This document shows, piece by piece, positions 16,046 to 23,095 of a stretch of 28,031 nt of DNA; positions within the stretch are counted from its first letter, which is position 1; each line of letters starts with the position of its first letter. The notes under the pieces were generated by a model that was not told the origin of the DNA, searched no databases, and saw only the letters and a program-made list of their open reading frames with translations. Source of the DNA: JAWXBK01 sp034439975 (GTDB taxonomy: Bacteria; Pseudomonadota; Alphaproteobacteria; Dongiales; Dongiaceae); contig JAWXBK010000030.1 in NCBI GenBank assembly GCA_034439975.1, positions 1 to 28,031 on the forward strand. Direction: 5' to 3'. A program made the position numbers and the translations under genes.

Positions 16046-16513
16046 ATGAACGAGGCAGCATCCGGCATGAGCCCGGGAGGCGCTAAGCTCGCCAACCCCG
16101 GCGGCCCTACCCGCGCAACCGGCACCGAAATCAGCACCGACATCGTTGTCTACGATCCGGTGAAGCTGGCGCGCGACGAGACGCGTGTCGAGCGCGGCTT
16201 CTGGCGCAAGGTCCGCAAATATGCGGCGCGGGTACCGTTTCTCGATCAGCTCCTCGCCGCCTACTACACCGCAATCGATCCGAAGACGCCACTCCAGGCG
16301 AAGGCGGTGCTGATGGGCGCGCTCGCCTATTTCGTGCTGCCAGTCGATATGCTGCCCGATTTCATCCTCTCGCTCGGCTTCACCGACGATGCTGCCGTGC
16401 TTTATGCGGCGGTGAAGAGTGTCACTGCGCATATCAAGGACGAGCATCGGGCCCGCGCGCGGGCATGGCTGCGAAAGCATGACGACGTAACGGCACGCGA
16501 TATAACGACATGA
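16046..16513 (+). CDS. DUF1232 (YkvA-like) membrane-associated protein
   Basis: A 155-residue protein from the ATG at 16046; an in-frame TTG at 16037 is possible but falls inside a likely -10. The DUF1232 core is at about 82-120: LQAKAVLMGALAYFVLPVDM then LPDFILSLGFTDDAAVLY, with the hallmark PVDxxPD. It contains one or two hydrophobic segments, so membrane association is likely. The function of the family is not established. An N-terminal Gly/Pro-rich stretch (about 1-28) is probably flexible. A REP-like pair follows the stop. Confidence 0.85.
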   Translation: MNEAASGMSPGGAKLANPGGPTRATGTEISTDIVVYDPVKLARDETRVERGFWRKVRKYAARVPFLDQLLAAYYTAIDPKTPLQAKAVLMGALAYFVLPVDMLPDFILSLGFTDDAAVLYAAVKSVTAHIKDEHRARARAWLRKHDDVTARDITT

Positions 16514-16522
16514 CCTTCGTTA

Positions 16523-16592
16523 TCCTCATGGTGAGCTTGTCGGACCATGAGGATGATATTCGCCTCATCCTTCGACAGGCTCCGGATGAGCG
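16523..16592. repeat. REP-like palindrome pair (two inverted copies)
   Basis: Copy 1 has perfect 10-bp arms TCCTCATGGT (16523-16532) and ACCATGAGGA (16544-16553). Copy 2 has arms CTCATCC (16564-16570) and GGATGAG (16584-16590). Their loops (GAGCTTGTCGG and TTCGACAGGCTCC) are near reverse complements, so copy 2 is an inverted relative of copy 1. The sequence resembles palindromic repeats scattered in many alphaproteobacterial genomes. It lies between the convergent ends of the DUF1232 and EamA genes and may also protect 3' ends of transcripts. Confidence 0.75.
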
Positions 16593-16606
16593 CGCTACTG
16601 GCGTCA

Positions 16607-17512
16607 TCACGAACTTTGCGCCGGCGGTTTCGGTGCGCGGCCGAGGCGCGATTCGCGCCGCATGATGTAGAAGGTGCTGGCCATGATGATGCCGGCGCCG
16701 AGCCAGGTCCAGATCACCGGCACTTCCGCGAACACCACGAACCCGATCGCCGCCGCCGAAATCAGCCGCACATAATCGACCGGGGCGACGAACGACGCCT
16801 CGCCGGAGCGGAAGGCGAGAATGAACTGCCATTGCGAGAGGACGCCGGCAATGGCCATGCCGACCAGCATCAGCCATTCGATCTGCGTCGGCCATTGCCA
16901 GACGGCGACCGCCGGCAGGAAGGTGATCGCAACCGCAAACGCACCGAACCAGAACATCATCGTGAGTGTCCGCTCGCTCTGCGGCATTATCTTGACGATG
17001 ATGATCAGCAACGCGAGCGCCACCGATTCGCCGAGCGCGATGAAGGTTGCCGGCTCGATCGAGCCGGCGCCCGGCCGTACCATGACGAGCACGCCGAGAA
17101 ATCCGACCAGAGTCGCCGTCCAGCGCCGCCAGCGCACGATCTCCTTGATGATGATGACGGCAAACACCGTCGCGAAGAGCGGCCGCGTGAAGGAAAGCGC
17201 CGTGTAATCGGCCAGCGGCATATGCGCAATCGCATAATAGGAGCAGAACATCGCGAGCGTGCCAAGCGCCGCGCGGGTCAAATGCATGCCGAGGCGCGAG
17301 GTGCGCACGGTACCGGCAGCGGTGAAGACGAACGGCAACAGTATGATCCAGCCGATCAGCGAGCGCAGAAACGCCATCTGGAGCGGATCGATCCGCTCGG
17401 CGACGAGACGGATCAGGATCGCCATAAAAACGAAGCAGAGGCCCGATCCGAACATCAGGACAGCGCCGCGCATGTTCCCGGACAAAGCGCGCCAGCGCGC
17501 GACAAGCGGCAC
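16607..17512 (-). CDS. EamA/DMT family transporter, downstream tandem copy
   Basis: A 301-residue membrane protein with ten predicted helices and two EamA domains. Motifs include MPLADYTALSFTRPLFATVF and RRWTATLVGFLGVLVMVRPG in the first half, then APVDYVRLISAAAIGFVVFAE in the second. It is a clear paralogue of the gene just upstream, which has VALSFAAPLFSTF and RRWSATLIGFVGVLIIVRPG at the same places. The two are 5 bp apart and probably form one operon. EamA proteins of this group export small metabolites; the substrate is unknown. The first 10 residues before the first helix are basic. Confidence 0.9.
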   Translation of the reverse strand: MPLVARWRALSGNMRGAVLMFGSGLCFVFMAILIRLVAERIDPLQMAFLRSLIGWIILLPFVFTAAGTVRTSRLGMHLTRAALGTLAMFCSYYAIAHMPLADYTALSFTRPLFATVFAVIIIKEIVRWRRWTATLVGFLGVLVMVRPGAGSIEPATFIALGESVALALLIIIVKIMPQSERTLTMMFWFGAFAVAITFLPAVAVWQWPTQIEWLMLVGMAIAGVLSQWQFILAFRSGEASFVAPVDYVRLISAAAIGFVVFAEVPVIWTWLGAGIIMASTFYIMRRESRLGRAPKPPAQSS

Positions 17513-17517
17513 GATCG

Positions 17518-18537
17518 CTACCCGCCGTCGGAGTCGCGACGACCGGGCCGGCCATCGGCGCCGGGTTCGGTCGGCGACGAGGTGTGCGCCGGATCGGCGG
17601 CCATCGTGGCTGCCTGCGTCGCGCGCGATTCGCGCGTCGTCTGGCGCGCGAGAAACGCTTCGCGCCGGGTGATGTAGACCGTCGCGGCCGCGATGACGGC
17701 GGCACCGACCCAGGTCAACCCGTCGGGGAATTCGCCGAACGCAATCCAGGCGATGCCGGCGACGAACAGGAGGCGCGTGTAGTCATAGGGAATGACGGCG
17801 GAGGCATCGGCCATCGCGAGCGAGCGGGTGAAACAGAAATGCCCGGCACTGCCGACCGCGCCCATCGCAACCAGCCAGGGCCAGAGCGACCAGGCCGGCC
17901 AGTCCCAGACCGGCAAGGCCGGCAGCAGGGACATCGGCGTCATCAGCAGCACCATGTAGGTGACGACCGCGTTGGTCGGTTCGGTGCGCGACAATGTTTT
18001 CACGATGATGGTGCCGATCGCCATCAGCGCGGCGGAGGCGAGAGCGAGCGCTTCGCCGAGCCCGAAACTGGTGAAACCCGGGCGCACGATGATCAGCACG
18101 CCGACAAAGCCGATCAGTGTCGCCGACCAGCGGCGGATGCCGACATTTTCCTTGAGCAGCGTTGCCGCCAGAAACGTGCTGAACAAGGGGGCGGCAAAAC
18201 TGAGCGCCACCGCCTTCCCGACCGGAATCATGCCGAGCGACTGGAACCAGCAGAGCATCGAGACGAGGCCGAGTGCGGCGCGCCAGCCATAAAGCTTGAG
18301 CTTGCCGGTGCGCAGCCCGCTCAACCCCGCGCGGACCAGCCAGGGCAGCATGAAGGCAAGGCCGAAAAAGTTGCGAAAGAATGCAACTTCGAACGGATGC
18401 ACGATCTGTGCCGCATGGCGGATCACGACGTTGAGCGCGGCAAAGAAAAAACATGCGCCCACCATCCACAGCGCGGCCGCAAGCGGCTGCGGCAGGTCTG
18501 CAAATCGGCGGCCCGGTCTGTCAGCAAATAATCCCAT
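17518..18537 (-). CDS. EamA/DMT family transporter, upstream tandem copy
   Basis: A 339-residue paralogue of the downstream EamA gene, with ten helices between about residues 20 and 300. The first half carries FFFAALNVVIRHAAQIVHPF, VALSFAAPLFSTF and RRWSATLIGFVGVLIIVRPG. The second half carries IPYDYTRLLFVAGIAWIAFG. It ends with about 40 hydrophilic residues rich in Ser, Thr, Pro, Gly and Asp, a cytoplasmic tail the partner lacks. The ATG at 18537 has no strong ribosome binding site. DMT proteins work alone or as dimers, so a heteromer is possible but not shown. Confidence 0.9.
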   Translation of the reverse strand: MGLFADRPGRRFADLPQPLAAALWMVGACFFFAALNVVIRHAAQIVHPFEVAFFRNFFGLAFMLPWLVRAGLSGLRTGKLKLYGWRAALGLVSMLCWFQSLGMIPVGKAVALSFAAPLFSTFLAATLLKENVGIRRWSATLIGFVGVLIIVRPGFTSFGLGEALALASAALMAIGTIIVKTLSRTEPTNAVVTYMVLLMTPMSLLPALPVWDWPAWSLWPWLVAMGAVGSAGHFCFTRSLAMADASAVIPYDYTRLLFVAGIAWIAFGEFPDGLTWVGAAVIAAATVYITRREAFLARQTTRESRATQAATMAADPAHTSSPTEPGADGRPGRRDSDGG

Positions 18538-18642
18538 ACGATCCAGCCATCATGCGCGGGGCGCTTGGAGGCCGCAATGCAGCCACACGCATGGCAGAAG
18601 CGCGCCGGCCGAATTCCGCCCACCGATCGGTCGACGGCACAA

Positions 18643-19065
18643 TCAGTCCGGCAGGCCCCAATGCGGGTTCCAGGCGATTTCCCAGAGATGCCCGTCCGGG
18701 TCGTGAAAATGACCTCCGTAGCCGCCCCAGAACCGCACCCGCGCCGGATCGGTCACCACGGCGCCCGCTTGTTCCGCCTGCTTCATCACTTCATCGACTT
18801 CGGCTTTCGAACTCACGTTATGCCCGATGGCGATCGCGCCAAGCCGTGCGGATGCCGGGGCGACGCCCGCCTCCCTGGCCAGCGATTTCGACGGATAGAG
18901 CGCCAGCTTCAGATTGTCGTTGAGGGCGATGAAGACCGCCGCGCCGTCTTCGAATTCCCGCCCGATGATCCCCTCGGTGGCGAGACCCATCCCGTCGCGA
19001 TAGAAGGCGAGCGATCGTTCGAGATCGTCGACACCCAATGTGAGAACCGTGATCCGCGGTTTCAT
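18643..19065 (-). CDS. VOC (glyoxalase/bleomycin resistance fold) protein
   Basis: A 140-residue protein when started at the ATG at 19065 (MKPRITVLTLGV). The frame opens 40 codons earlier, but those residues overlap the pterin dehydratase gene and show no family match. Two beta-alpha-beta-beta-beta modules are visible: VLTLGVDDLERSLAFYRDGM with an EFEDGAAVFIALND strand, and GAVVTDPARVRFWGGYGGHF with the closing HDPDGHLWEIAWNP. The first metal-ligand position seems to lack the usual His, so glyoxalase activity should not be assumed. It lies 37 bp downstream of the pterin carbinolamine dehydratase gene on the same strand and may share its transcript. Confidence 0.85.
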   Translation of the reverse strand: MKPRITVLTLGVDDLERSLAFYRDGMGLATEGIIGREFEDGAAVFIALNDNLKLALYPSKSLAREAGVAPASARLGAIAIGHNVSSKAEVDEVMKQAEQAGAVVTDPARVRFWGGYGGHFHDPDGHLWEIAWNPHWGLPD

Positions 19066-19102
19066 GTCGGTCTCCGATGCCGACGGGGCGCGTCGGATGC
19101 GT

Positions 19103-19408
19103 TCAGCCTGCGGCCTTGTCGGCGACCAGTTTGTCGATCGATGTCGCAAGTTTGACGTCACGTTCCGAGAGCCCGCCGCATTCATGCGTCGAAAGCGTGA
19201 TATCGACCCGGTTATAGACGTTGAACCATTCCGGATGATGATCCTGCTTCTCGGCCATCAGCGCGATGCGATTCATGAAACCCCAGGCCTCGTTGAAGTT
19301 CCGGAACTTGATGCTGCGCTGGATCGCATCCCGGCCCTCGACCGGCGCCCATTGGCTCAATGCCTGCAACGCCGCCTTGCGCGCCTCGTCTGACAGTTTC
19401 TCGACCAT
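19103..19408 (-). CDS. phhB: Pterin-4a-carbinolamine dehydratase
   Basis: Dehydrates 4a-hydroxytetrahydropterin, recycling the cofactor of aromatic amino-acid hydroxylases. The 101 residues are full length for the family. The active-site motif EKQDHHPEWFNVYN (53-66) supplies His57 and His58, and STHECGGLSERD (73-84) supplies His75. FNEAWGFMNRIALMAE is the usual helix. No phenylalanine hydroxylase gene is in the window, so the role here may be general pterin recycling or, as in some bacteria, work in another pathway. The start at 19408 is divergent from the metalloprotease gene. Confidence 0.93.
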   Translation of the reverse strand: MVEKLSDEARKAALQALSQWAPVEGRDAIQRSIKFRNFNEAWGFMNRIALMAEKQDHHPEWFNVYNRVDITLSTHECGGLSERDVKLATSIDKLVADKAAG

Positions 19409-19488
19409 GGCCGGCTCTCCTTCGGTGATATGGCGCTGTGATATAGGGCGACGATAAAGGGCGTGTTATGGGCCTAGTTTGCGGACGC

Positions 19489-19517
19489 TTGGCTCGCGGA
19501 TCAACCATCCCTATGTT
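19489..19517 (+). promoter_or_regulatory. Promoter placing transcription start at the metalloprotease ATG
   Basis: TTGGCT (19489-19494) and TATGTT (19512-19517) are spaced exactly 17 nt. Transcription would begin about 7 nt later, at the ATG at 19525. This supports that start over the in-frame ATG at 19513, which lies inside the -10. Confidence 0.5.
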
Positions 19518-19524
19518 GGGGCCC

Positions 19525-19968
19525 ATGGCCCAGAGCAGACCCCCCGCCAGCACCTTCTCGTCGGCACCCACGCTTCAGGATATCGAGGCGGTGACCGCGC
19601 GCGCCTACGCCAGCCTGCCCGAAGCGCTCGCCGGCTTCGTACAGAATGTCGTGATCCGCATCGAGGAGTTTCCCGACGACGAGACGCAGCAGGAGCTCGA
19701 TCTCGAATCGCCGTTCGATCTGCTCGGACTCTATCGGGGCATCGCGCTCACGGACCAGAGCATCAGCGACGTGCGCAGCGACGTCGACATGATCTACATC
19801 TATCGGCGCCCGATCCTCGATTACTGGTGCGATACCGGCGAGGATTTGACCGACATCGTGCGCCATGTGCTGATCCACGAGATCGGTCATCATTTCGGCT
19901 TCTCGGACGACGACATGGACCGGCTCGAAGCCGAGGCCGAAGCGACCGAGCGCGCGCCGCTGTCCTGA
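19525..19968 (+). CDS. Small zincin-type metallopeptidase family protein
   Basis: A 147-residue protein from the ATG at 19525. The core is HEIGHHFGFSDDDMD (118-132): HExxH supplies two zinc ligands and the catalytic Glu, and a downstream Asp probably supplies the third. The family (DUF1025/Zincin_1, alphaproteobacterial) also carries VVIRIEEFPDDE (42-53) and LGLYRGIAL, both present. No signal peptide is seen, so it is probably cytoplasmic. Substrates are unknown. The stop faces the UDG gene across 16 bp. The frame continues upstream to 19468, but a promoter occupies that part. Confidence 0.85.
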   Translation: MAQSRPPASTFSSAPTLQDIEAVTARAYASLPEALAGFVQNVVIRIEEFPDDETQQELDLESPFDLLGLYRGIALTDQSISDVRSDVDMIYIYRRPILDYWCDTGEDLTDIVRHVLIHEIGHHFGFSDDDMDRLEAEAEATERAPLS

Positions 19969-19984
19969 GGCGGCACTTTCCCGT

Positions 19985-20575
19985 CTAGTCGCGCAGGACG
20001 AAAGCGACACGAGGCCTCAAATAAGGCAACAACTCCGTTTCGAACCAGGGATTGCGCTTCAGCCAGCCGGTATTGCGCCAGGAGGGATGCGGCAGCGGTA
20101 TGTATCGCGGCGTGTAGTCGCGAAATTCCCGTACCGTTTCGGTCAGCGATGCCTTGCGCGAAGCGGCGAGGTAGCGCGCCTGCGCATAGGATCCAACCAG
20201 CAGCGTGAGCTCGATCGACGGCATCAGCGCGAGAAGCGTCGGATGCCAGGCCGGCGCACATTCCTTGCGCGGCGGCAGATCGCCGCCCCGAACATCGGTG
20301 CCGGGATAGCAAAAGCCCATCGGCACGATCGCGACACGGCTCTCGTCGTAGAAGCGCTCGCGATCGAGGCGCAACCAGTCGCGCAGCCTTTCGCCGCTCG
20401 CATCGTCCCAGGGAATGCCGGTCTCGTGCACTTTCGTACCCGGCGCCTGACCGACGATCAAAAGCCGCGCACTGGTCGATACGCGAAAGACCTGACGCGG
20501 GCCGAGCGGCAGATGCTCGGCACAAATCGTGCAGTCCCGCGCCGCGCGGGCGGCAGCGGCGATCGGCTCCGTCAT
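19985..20575 (-). CDS. Uracil-DNA glycosylase superfamily protein, Fe-S type
   Basis: A 196-residue protein starting at 20575, where ATGA overlaps the cobB stop. Motif 1 is LIVGQAPG (39-46), followed by the IPWDDASGERLRDWL block (54-68), and the C-terminal motif is LPHPSWRNTG (161-170). Cys15, Cys18, Cys89 and Cys106 have nearly the spacing of the [4Fe-4S] ligands in the Thermus family 4 enzyme. It probably removes uracil or another deaminated base from DNA. It is distinct from the classical Ung type, and its precise lesion is uncertain because motif 1 has Gln in place of the usual Glu. It is the last gene of the thpR-cobB-UDG operon. Confidence 0.85.
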   Translation of the reverse strand: MTEPIAAAARAARDCTICAEHLPLGPRQVFRVSTSARLLIVGQAPGTKVHETGIPWDDASGERLRDWLRLDRERFYDESRVAIVPMGFCYPGTDVRGGDLPPRKECAPAWHPTLLALMPSIELTLLVGSYAQARYLAASRKASLTETVREFRDYTPRYIPLPHPSWRNTGWLKRNPWFETELLPYLRPRVAFVLRD

Positions 20576-21330
20576 CGCGGAATCGCGGGATAGGCCTTGA
20601 GCAAAGATGCGACAAAAGCCGGCACGGTCTCGCTCGCCGGGCCGTCGATCGCCGTTGCGAAATGGCCGCGTTGCTCGGAGGCTTCGAGATTGAGCTCGAC
20701 CGTGTGCGCACCGGCCAGATCGCGCACGATCTCGACGAAGGCCGCCGCCGGATAGACATGGCCCGACGTGCCGATCGAGACGAACAGGCCGCACTGCCCG
20801 AGCGCGGCATAAATCCGCTCCATCTCGAAGGGGTACTCGCCGAACCAGACGACATGCGGGCGCAAGCTGCCGCGCGCGTCGCAAGCGGCACAAGCGAGAT
20901 CGACAGAAAGATCGTCGCGCCATTCGCCGATGGCCTCGCAGGCGAGGCAGCGCGTGCGCAGGATTTCGCCATGCATGTGCACGAGATTGCGCGACCCGGC
21001 GCGCTCGTGCAGATCGTCGATGTTCTGCGTGACGATCAAAACATCGTTCGGCCATTCGGCTTCGAGCCGCGCCAGCGCCTTATGCGCGGCATTGGGATTG
21101 ACCGCGCCGCCGAGCAGATGGCGCCGCCGCGCGTTGTAGAAATCATGGACCAGAACCGGGTTGCGCTCGAACGCTTCTGGTGTCGCGACATCCTCCGGCG
21201 TAATGGTTGCCCAGATGCCGTCCTCGTCGCGGAAGGTCGAGAGACCCGATTCCCTGGAAATGCCCGCGCCGGTCAGCACCACGATCTTCTCGTCGCCGAC
21301 CGGACGAAACCCCAACGACAGATCCTTCAT
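20572..21330 (-). CDS. cobB: NAD-dependent protein deacylase, sirtuin CobB
   Basis: A 252-residue sirtuin that removes acyl groups from lysine with NAD. NAD-binding GAGIS (21-25), TQNIDDLHERAG (101-112) and the catalytic His120 in VHMHGE are present. Cys128, Cys131, Cys147 and Cys150 bind zinc. Tyr65 and Arg68 in DFYNARRR match the pair that lets E. coli CobB and SIRT5 accept succinyl-lysine, so both deacetylase and desuccinylase activity are expected. The start overlaps the thpR stop by 4 nt, and the stop overlaps the UDG start by 4 nt. Confidence 0.94.
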   Translation of the reverse strand: MKDLSLGFRPVGDEKIVVLTGAGISRESGLSTFRDEDGIWATITPEDVATPEAFERNPVLVHDFYNARRRHLLGGAVNPNAAHKALARLEAEWPNDVLIVTQNIDDLHERAGSRNLVHMHGEILRTRCLACEAIGEWRDDLSVDLACAACDARGSLRPHVVWFGEYPFEMERIYAALGQCGLFVSIGTSGHVYPAAAFVEIVRDLAGAHTVELNLEASEQRGHFATAIDGPASETVPAFVASLLKAYPAIPR

Positions 21331-21875
21331 GCGACGTCGCGCACCATGTCCAGCGCATACTCGCTTTCGGCGCGATAGATCGCACCCTCGCCGCCGATGA
21401 AGCTGCGGAACAAGGTGAAATGCGTCGCCTCGAAGGGAATCGCCCGGAACAGGCTGTTGCGAACGAGCCAGGCGCGGGCATCGCCGAGCGACACCTTCGA
21501 GCGCGTCAGCGTGACATGCGGTGTGAATCGTTTGCCGTCCGGATCGAGGCCGGCGCGCACCACGGCCGATTCGACCTTGTCGTGCAGATGGACGAGCGCC
21601 AGAGTCGGCTTCACCCCGGCCCAGACCGAACGCACGTTGCGGCCGTTGGCGAAACAGCCGACATCGGCGATCTCGATATCGAACTCGGGCGCATGGATGC
21701 CGGCGAGCGCGGTATCGACATCCTCAGCCGTGCCGCCGTCGATCTCGCCGAGAAAGCGCAGCGTGATGTGGAAATTCTCCGCGTGAACCCAGCGCGCGCC
21801 GGGCAGGCCGCAACAGAGATAGGCCAGCTCTTCGCGGGTCCGCTCGGGAACCGGGAGCGCGACGAACATCCGCAT
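21327..21875 (-). CDS. thpR: RNA 2',3'-cyclic phosphodiesterase ThpR
   Basis: A 182-residue protein of the 2H phosphoesterase superfamily (LigT/ThpR). It opens 2',3'-cyclic phosphate ends of RNA, giving 2'-phosphate, and can join 2'-5' ends in vitro. Both catalytic HxTx tetrapeptides are present: HITL (36-39) and HVTL (120-123), with FVALPVPE at the N-terminus and WVHAENFH before the first motif. GGGAGG just upstream of the ATG at 21875 is a good ribosome binding site. It is the first gene of an operon with cobB and UDG. A CCTATATAGG palindrome lies 52-61 nt before the start and may be the promoter -10 region. Confidence 0.93.
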   Translation of the reverse strand: MRMFVALPVPERTREELAYLCCGLPGARWVHAENFHITLRFLGEIDGGTAEDVDTALAGIHAPEFDIEIADVGCFANGRNVRSVWAGVKPTLALVHLHDKVESAVVRAGLDPDGKRFTPHVTLTRSKVSLGDARAWLVRNSLFRAIPFEATHFTLFRSFIGGEGAIYRAESEYALDMVRDVA

Positions 21876-21926
21876 GGCGCGAGCGCCCTCCCTGTTGCCA
21901 GGAAACCGCTGCCGGGAACAACAATC

Positions 21927-21936
21927 CCTATATAGG
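21927..21936. promoter_or_regulatory. CCTATATAGG palindrome, possible promoter of the thpR operon
   Basis: A perfect 10-bp palindrome between the Tas stop codon and thpR. TATATA inside it is a plausible minus-strand -10, which would give a leader of about 45 nt. No strong -35 is evident. Confidence 0.35.
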
Positions 21937-22977
21937 TCAGGGCGCCGGATAGGTATAGAGCCGGTGCACCGCCTCGATGTCGGCCCGGATCTTGTCCGAC
22001 AGAACGAGGTCGGCGGCGCCGATATCGGTCTCGAGCTGGGCCATGGTCGTGGCGCCGATGATGGTCGCGGTCACGAACGGCCGGGACGTCACATAGGCGA
22101 GCGCCATCTGCGCCGGGTCGAGGCCGTTCTGCCGGGCGATATCGACATAGGCGGCGGTCGCGGCCTGCGCCGCCGGCGTGCGGTAGCGCTTGTAATGCCG
22201 CCAGCGCGAGAGCCGCGCACCCTCGGGCGTCGCGCCGCCGAGATATTTGCCGCTGAGCACGCCCATCGCCAGCGGCGAGTACGGCAACAACCCGACCTGC
22301 TCACGAGTCGCGATCTCGGCGAGGCCGACCTCGAAACTGCGGTTCAGGAGACTGTAGGGATTCTGGATCGAGACAATGCGCGGCCCCTTGCCCGCTTCGG
22401 CGAGCGCGAGAAATCGCATCGTGCCCCAGGGGGTCTCGTTCGAGATGCCCACATGACGCACCTTGCCGCTTGCAACGAGCCGGCGGAGCGCAGCCAGCGT
22501 TTCTTCGAGCGGTGTGCCGTCCCCACCCTCTTCGACTTCGAAACCAAGCCGGCCGAAGCGATTGGCCGGCCGCTCCGGCCAATGCAGTTGATAGAGATCG
22601 ACATAGTCGGTGCCGAGACGCGCCAGCGACGCATCGAGCGCGCGGCTCATCTGGTCGTGATCGAGCCGGGGCTTGCCGTCGCGCACATAGACGAGCCGTT
22701 CGTCGGGCCCGGCCGGTTTCGTCGCGATGACGACGCGATCGCGATTACCGCGCGCGCGCAGCCAGGAACCGATGATTTCCTCGGTGCGGCCATAGGTCTC
22801 GGCGCGCGGCGGCACCGGATACATCTCGGCCGTATCGATGAAATTGACGCCCTTATCAAATGCAAAATCGAGCTGCCGGTGGCCCTCATCCTCGCTGTTC
22901 TGTTCGCCCCAGGTCATCGAGCCGAGGCAGATCGCGCTCACCTTGATGTCGGTCCTGCCCAGTTGCCGATAGTCCAT
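21937..22977 (-). CDS. tas: Aldo/keto reductase, Tas type
   Basis: A 346-residue NADPH-dependent oxidoreductase, the same length as E. coli Tas. Matching stretches include TAEMYPVPPRAET, IQNPYSLLNRSFEVGLAE, GLDPAQMALAYV and the C-terminal LYTYPAP. The catalytic tetrad is Asp48, Tyr53, Lys87 and His132 (LYQLHWPERP). The ATG at 22977 is chosen because GGAG (22984-22987) lies 6 nt before it; the earlier in-frame TTG at 22983 would abut that site. The natural substrate is not known; E. coli Tas is reported to support tyrosine prototrophy in certain mutants. It is monocistronic or follows the FIST gene by 117 bp. Confidence 0.93.
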   Translation of the reverse strand: MDYRQLGRTDIKVSAICLGSMTWGEQNSEDEGHRQLDFAFDKGVNFIDTAEMYPVPPRAETYGRTEEIIGSWLRARGNRDRVVIATKPAGPDERLVYVRDGKPRLDHDQMSRALDASLARLGTDYVDLYQLHWPERPANRFGRLGFEVEEGGDGTPLEETLAALRRLVASGKVRHVGISNETPWGTMRFLALAEAGKGPRIVSIQNPYSLLNRSFEVGLAEIATREQVGLLPYSPLAMGVLSGKYLGGATPEGARLSRWRHYKRYRTPAAQAATAAYVDIARQNGLDPAQMALAYVTSRPFVTATIIGATTMAQLETDIGAADLVLSDKIRADIEAVHRLYTYPAP

Positions 22978-22983
22978 GCACAA

Positions 22984-22987
22984 CTCC
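22984..22987 (-). promoter_or_regulatory. Ribosome binding site that fixes the tas start
   Basis: GGAG on the minus strand, 6 nt before the ATG at 22977. It touches the alternative TTG at 22983, which cannot then be used. Confidence 0.7.
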
Positions 22988-23055
22988 GTATGAAAACCGG
23001 ATTAACAATTAGCAGAATTTTCCGGCACCGCGCGAGCCGGCTGGGTCGCCGATTC

Positions 23056-23095
23056 GAGAGGGCCGGATTGCGGAGGAGAGGGCCGAATCGCGGAT
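23056..23095. repeat. Two 20-bp tandem imperfect repeats 3' of the FIST gene
   Basis: GAGAGGGCCGGATTGCGGAG (23056-23075) is followed directly by GAGAGGGCCGAATCGCGGAT (23076-23095), with three differences. They lie between the FIST stop and the tas promoter region. A recent slippage or duplication is the simplest reading. Confidence 0.6.

Noticed and set aside
16547..17677. A 376-codon plus-strand frame opposite the EamA pair
   Set aside because: Arg/Glu/His/Asp-rich shadow of membrane-protein genes; no domain and no translation signal.
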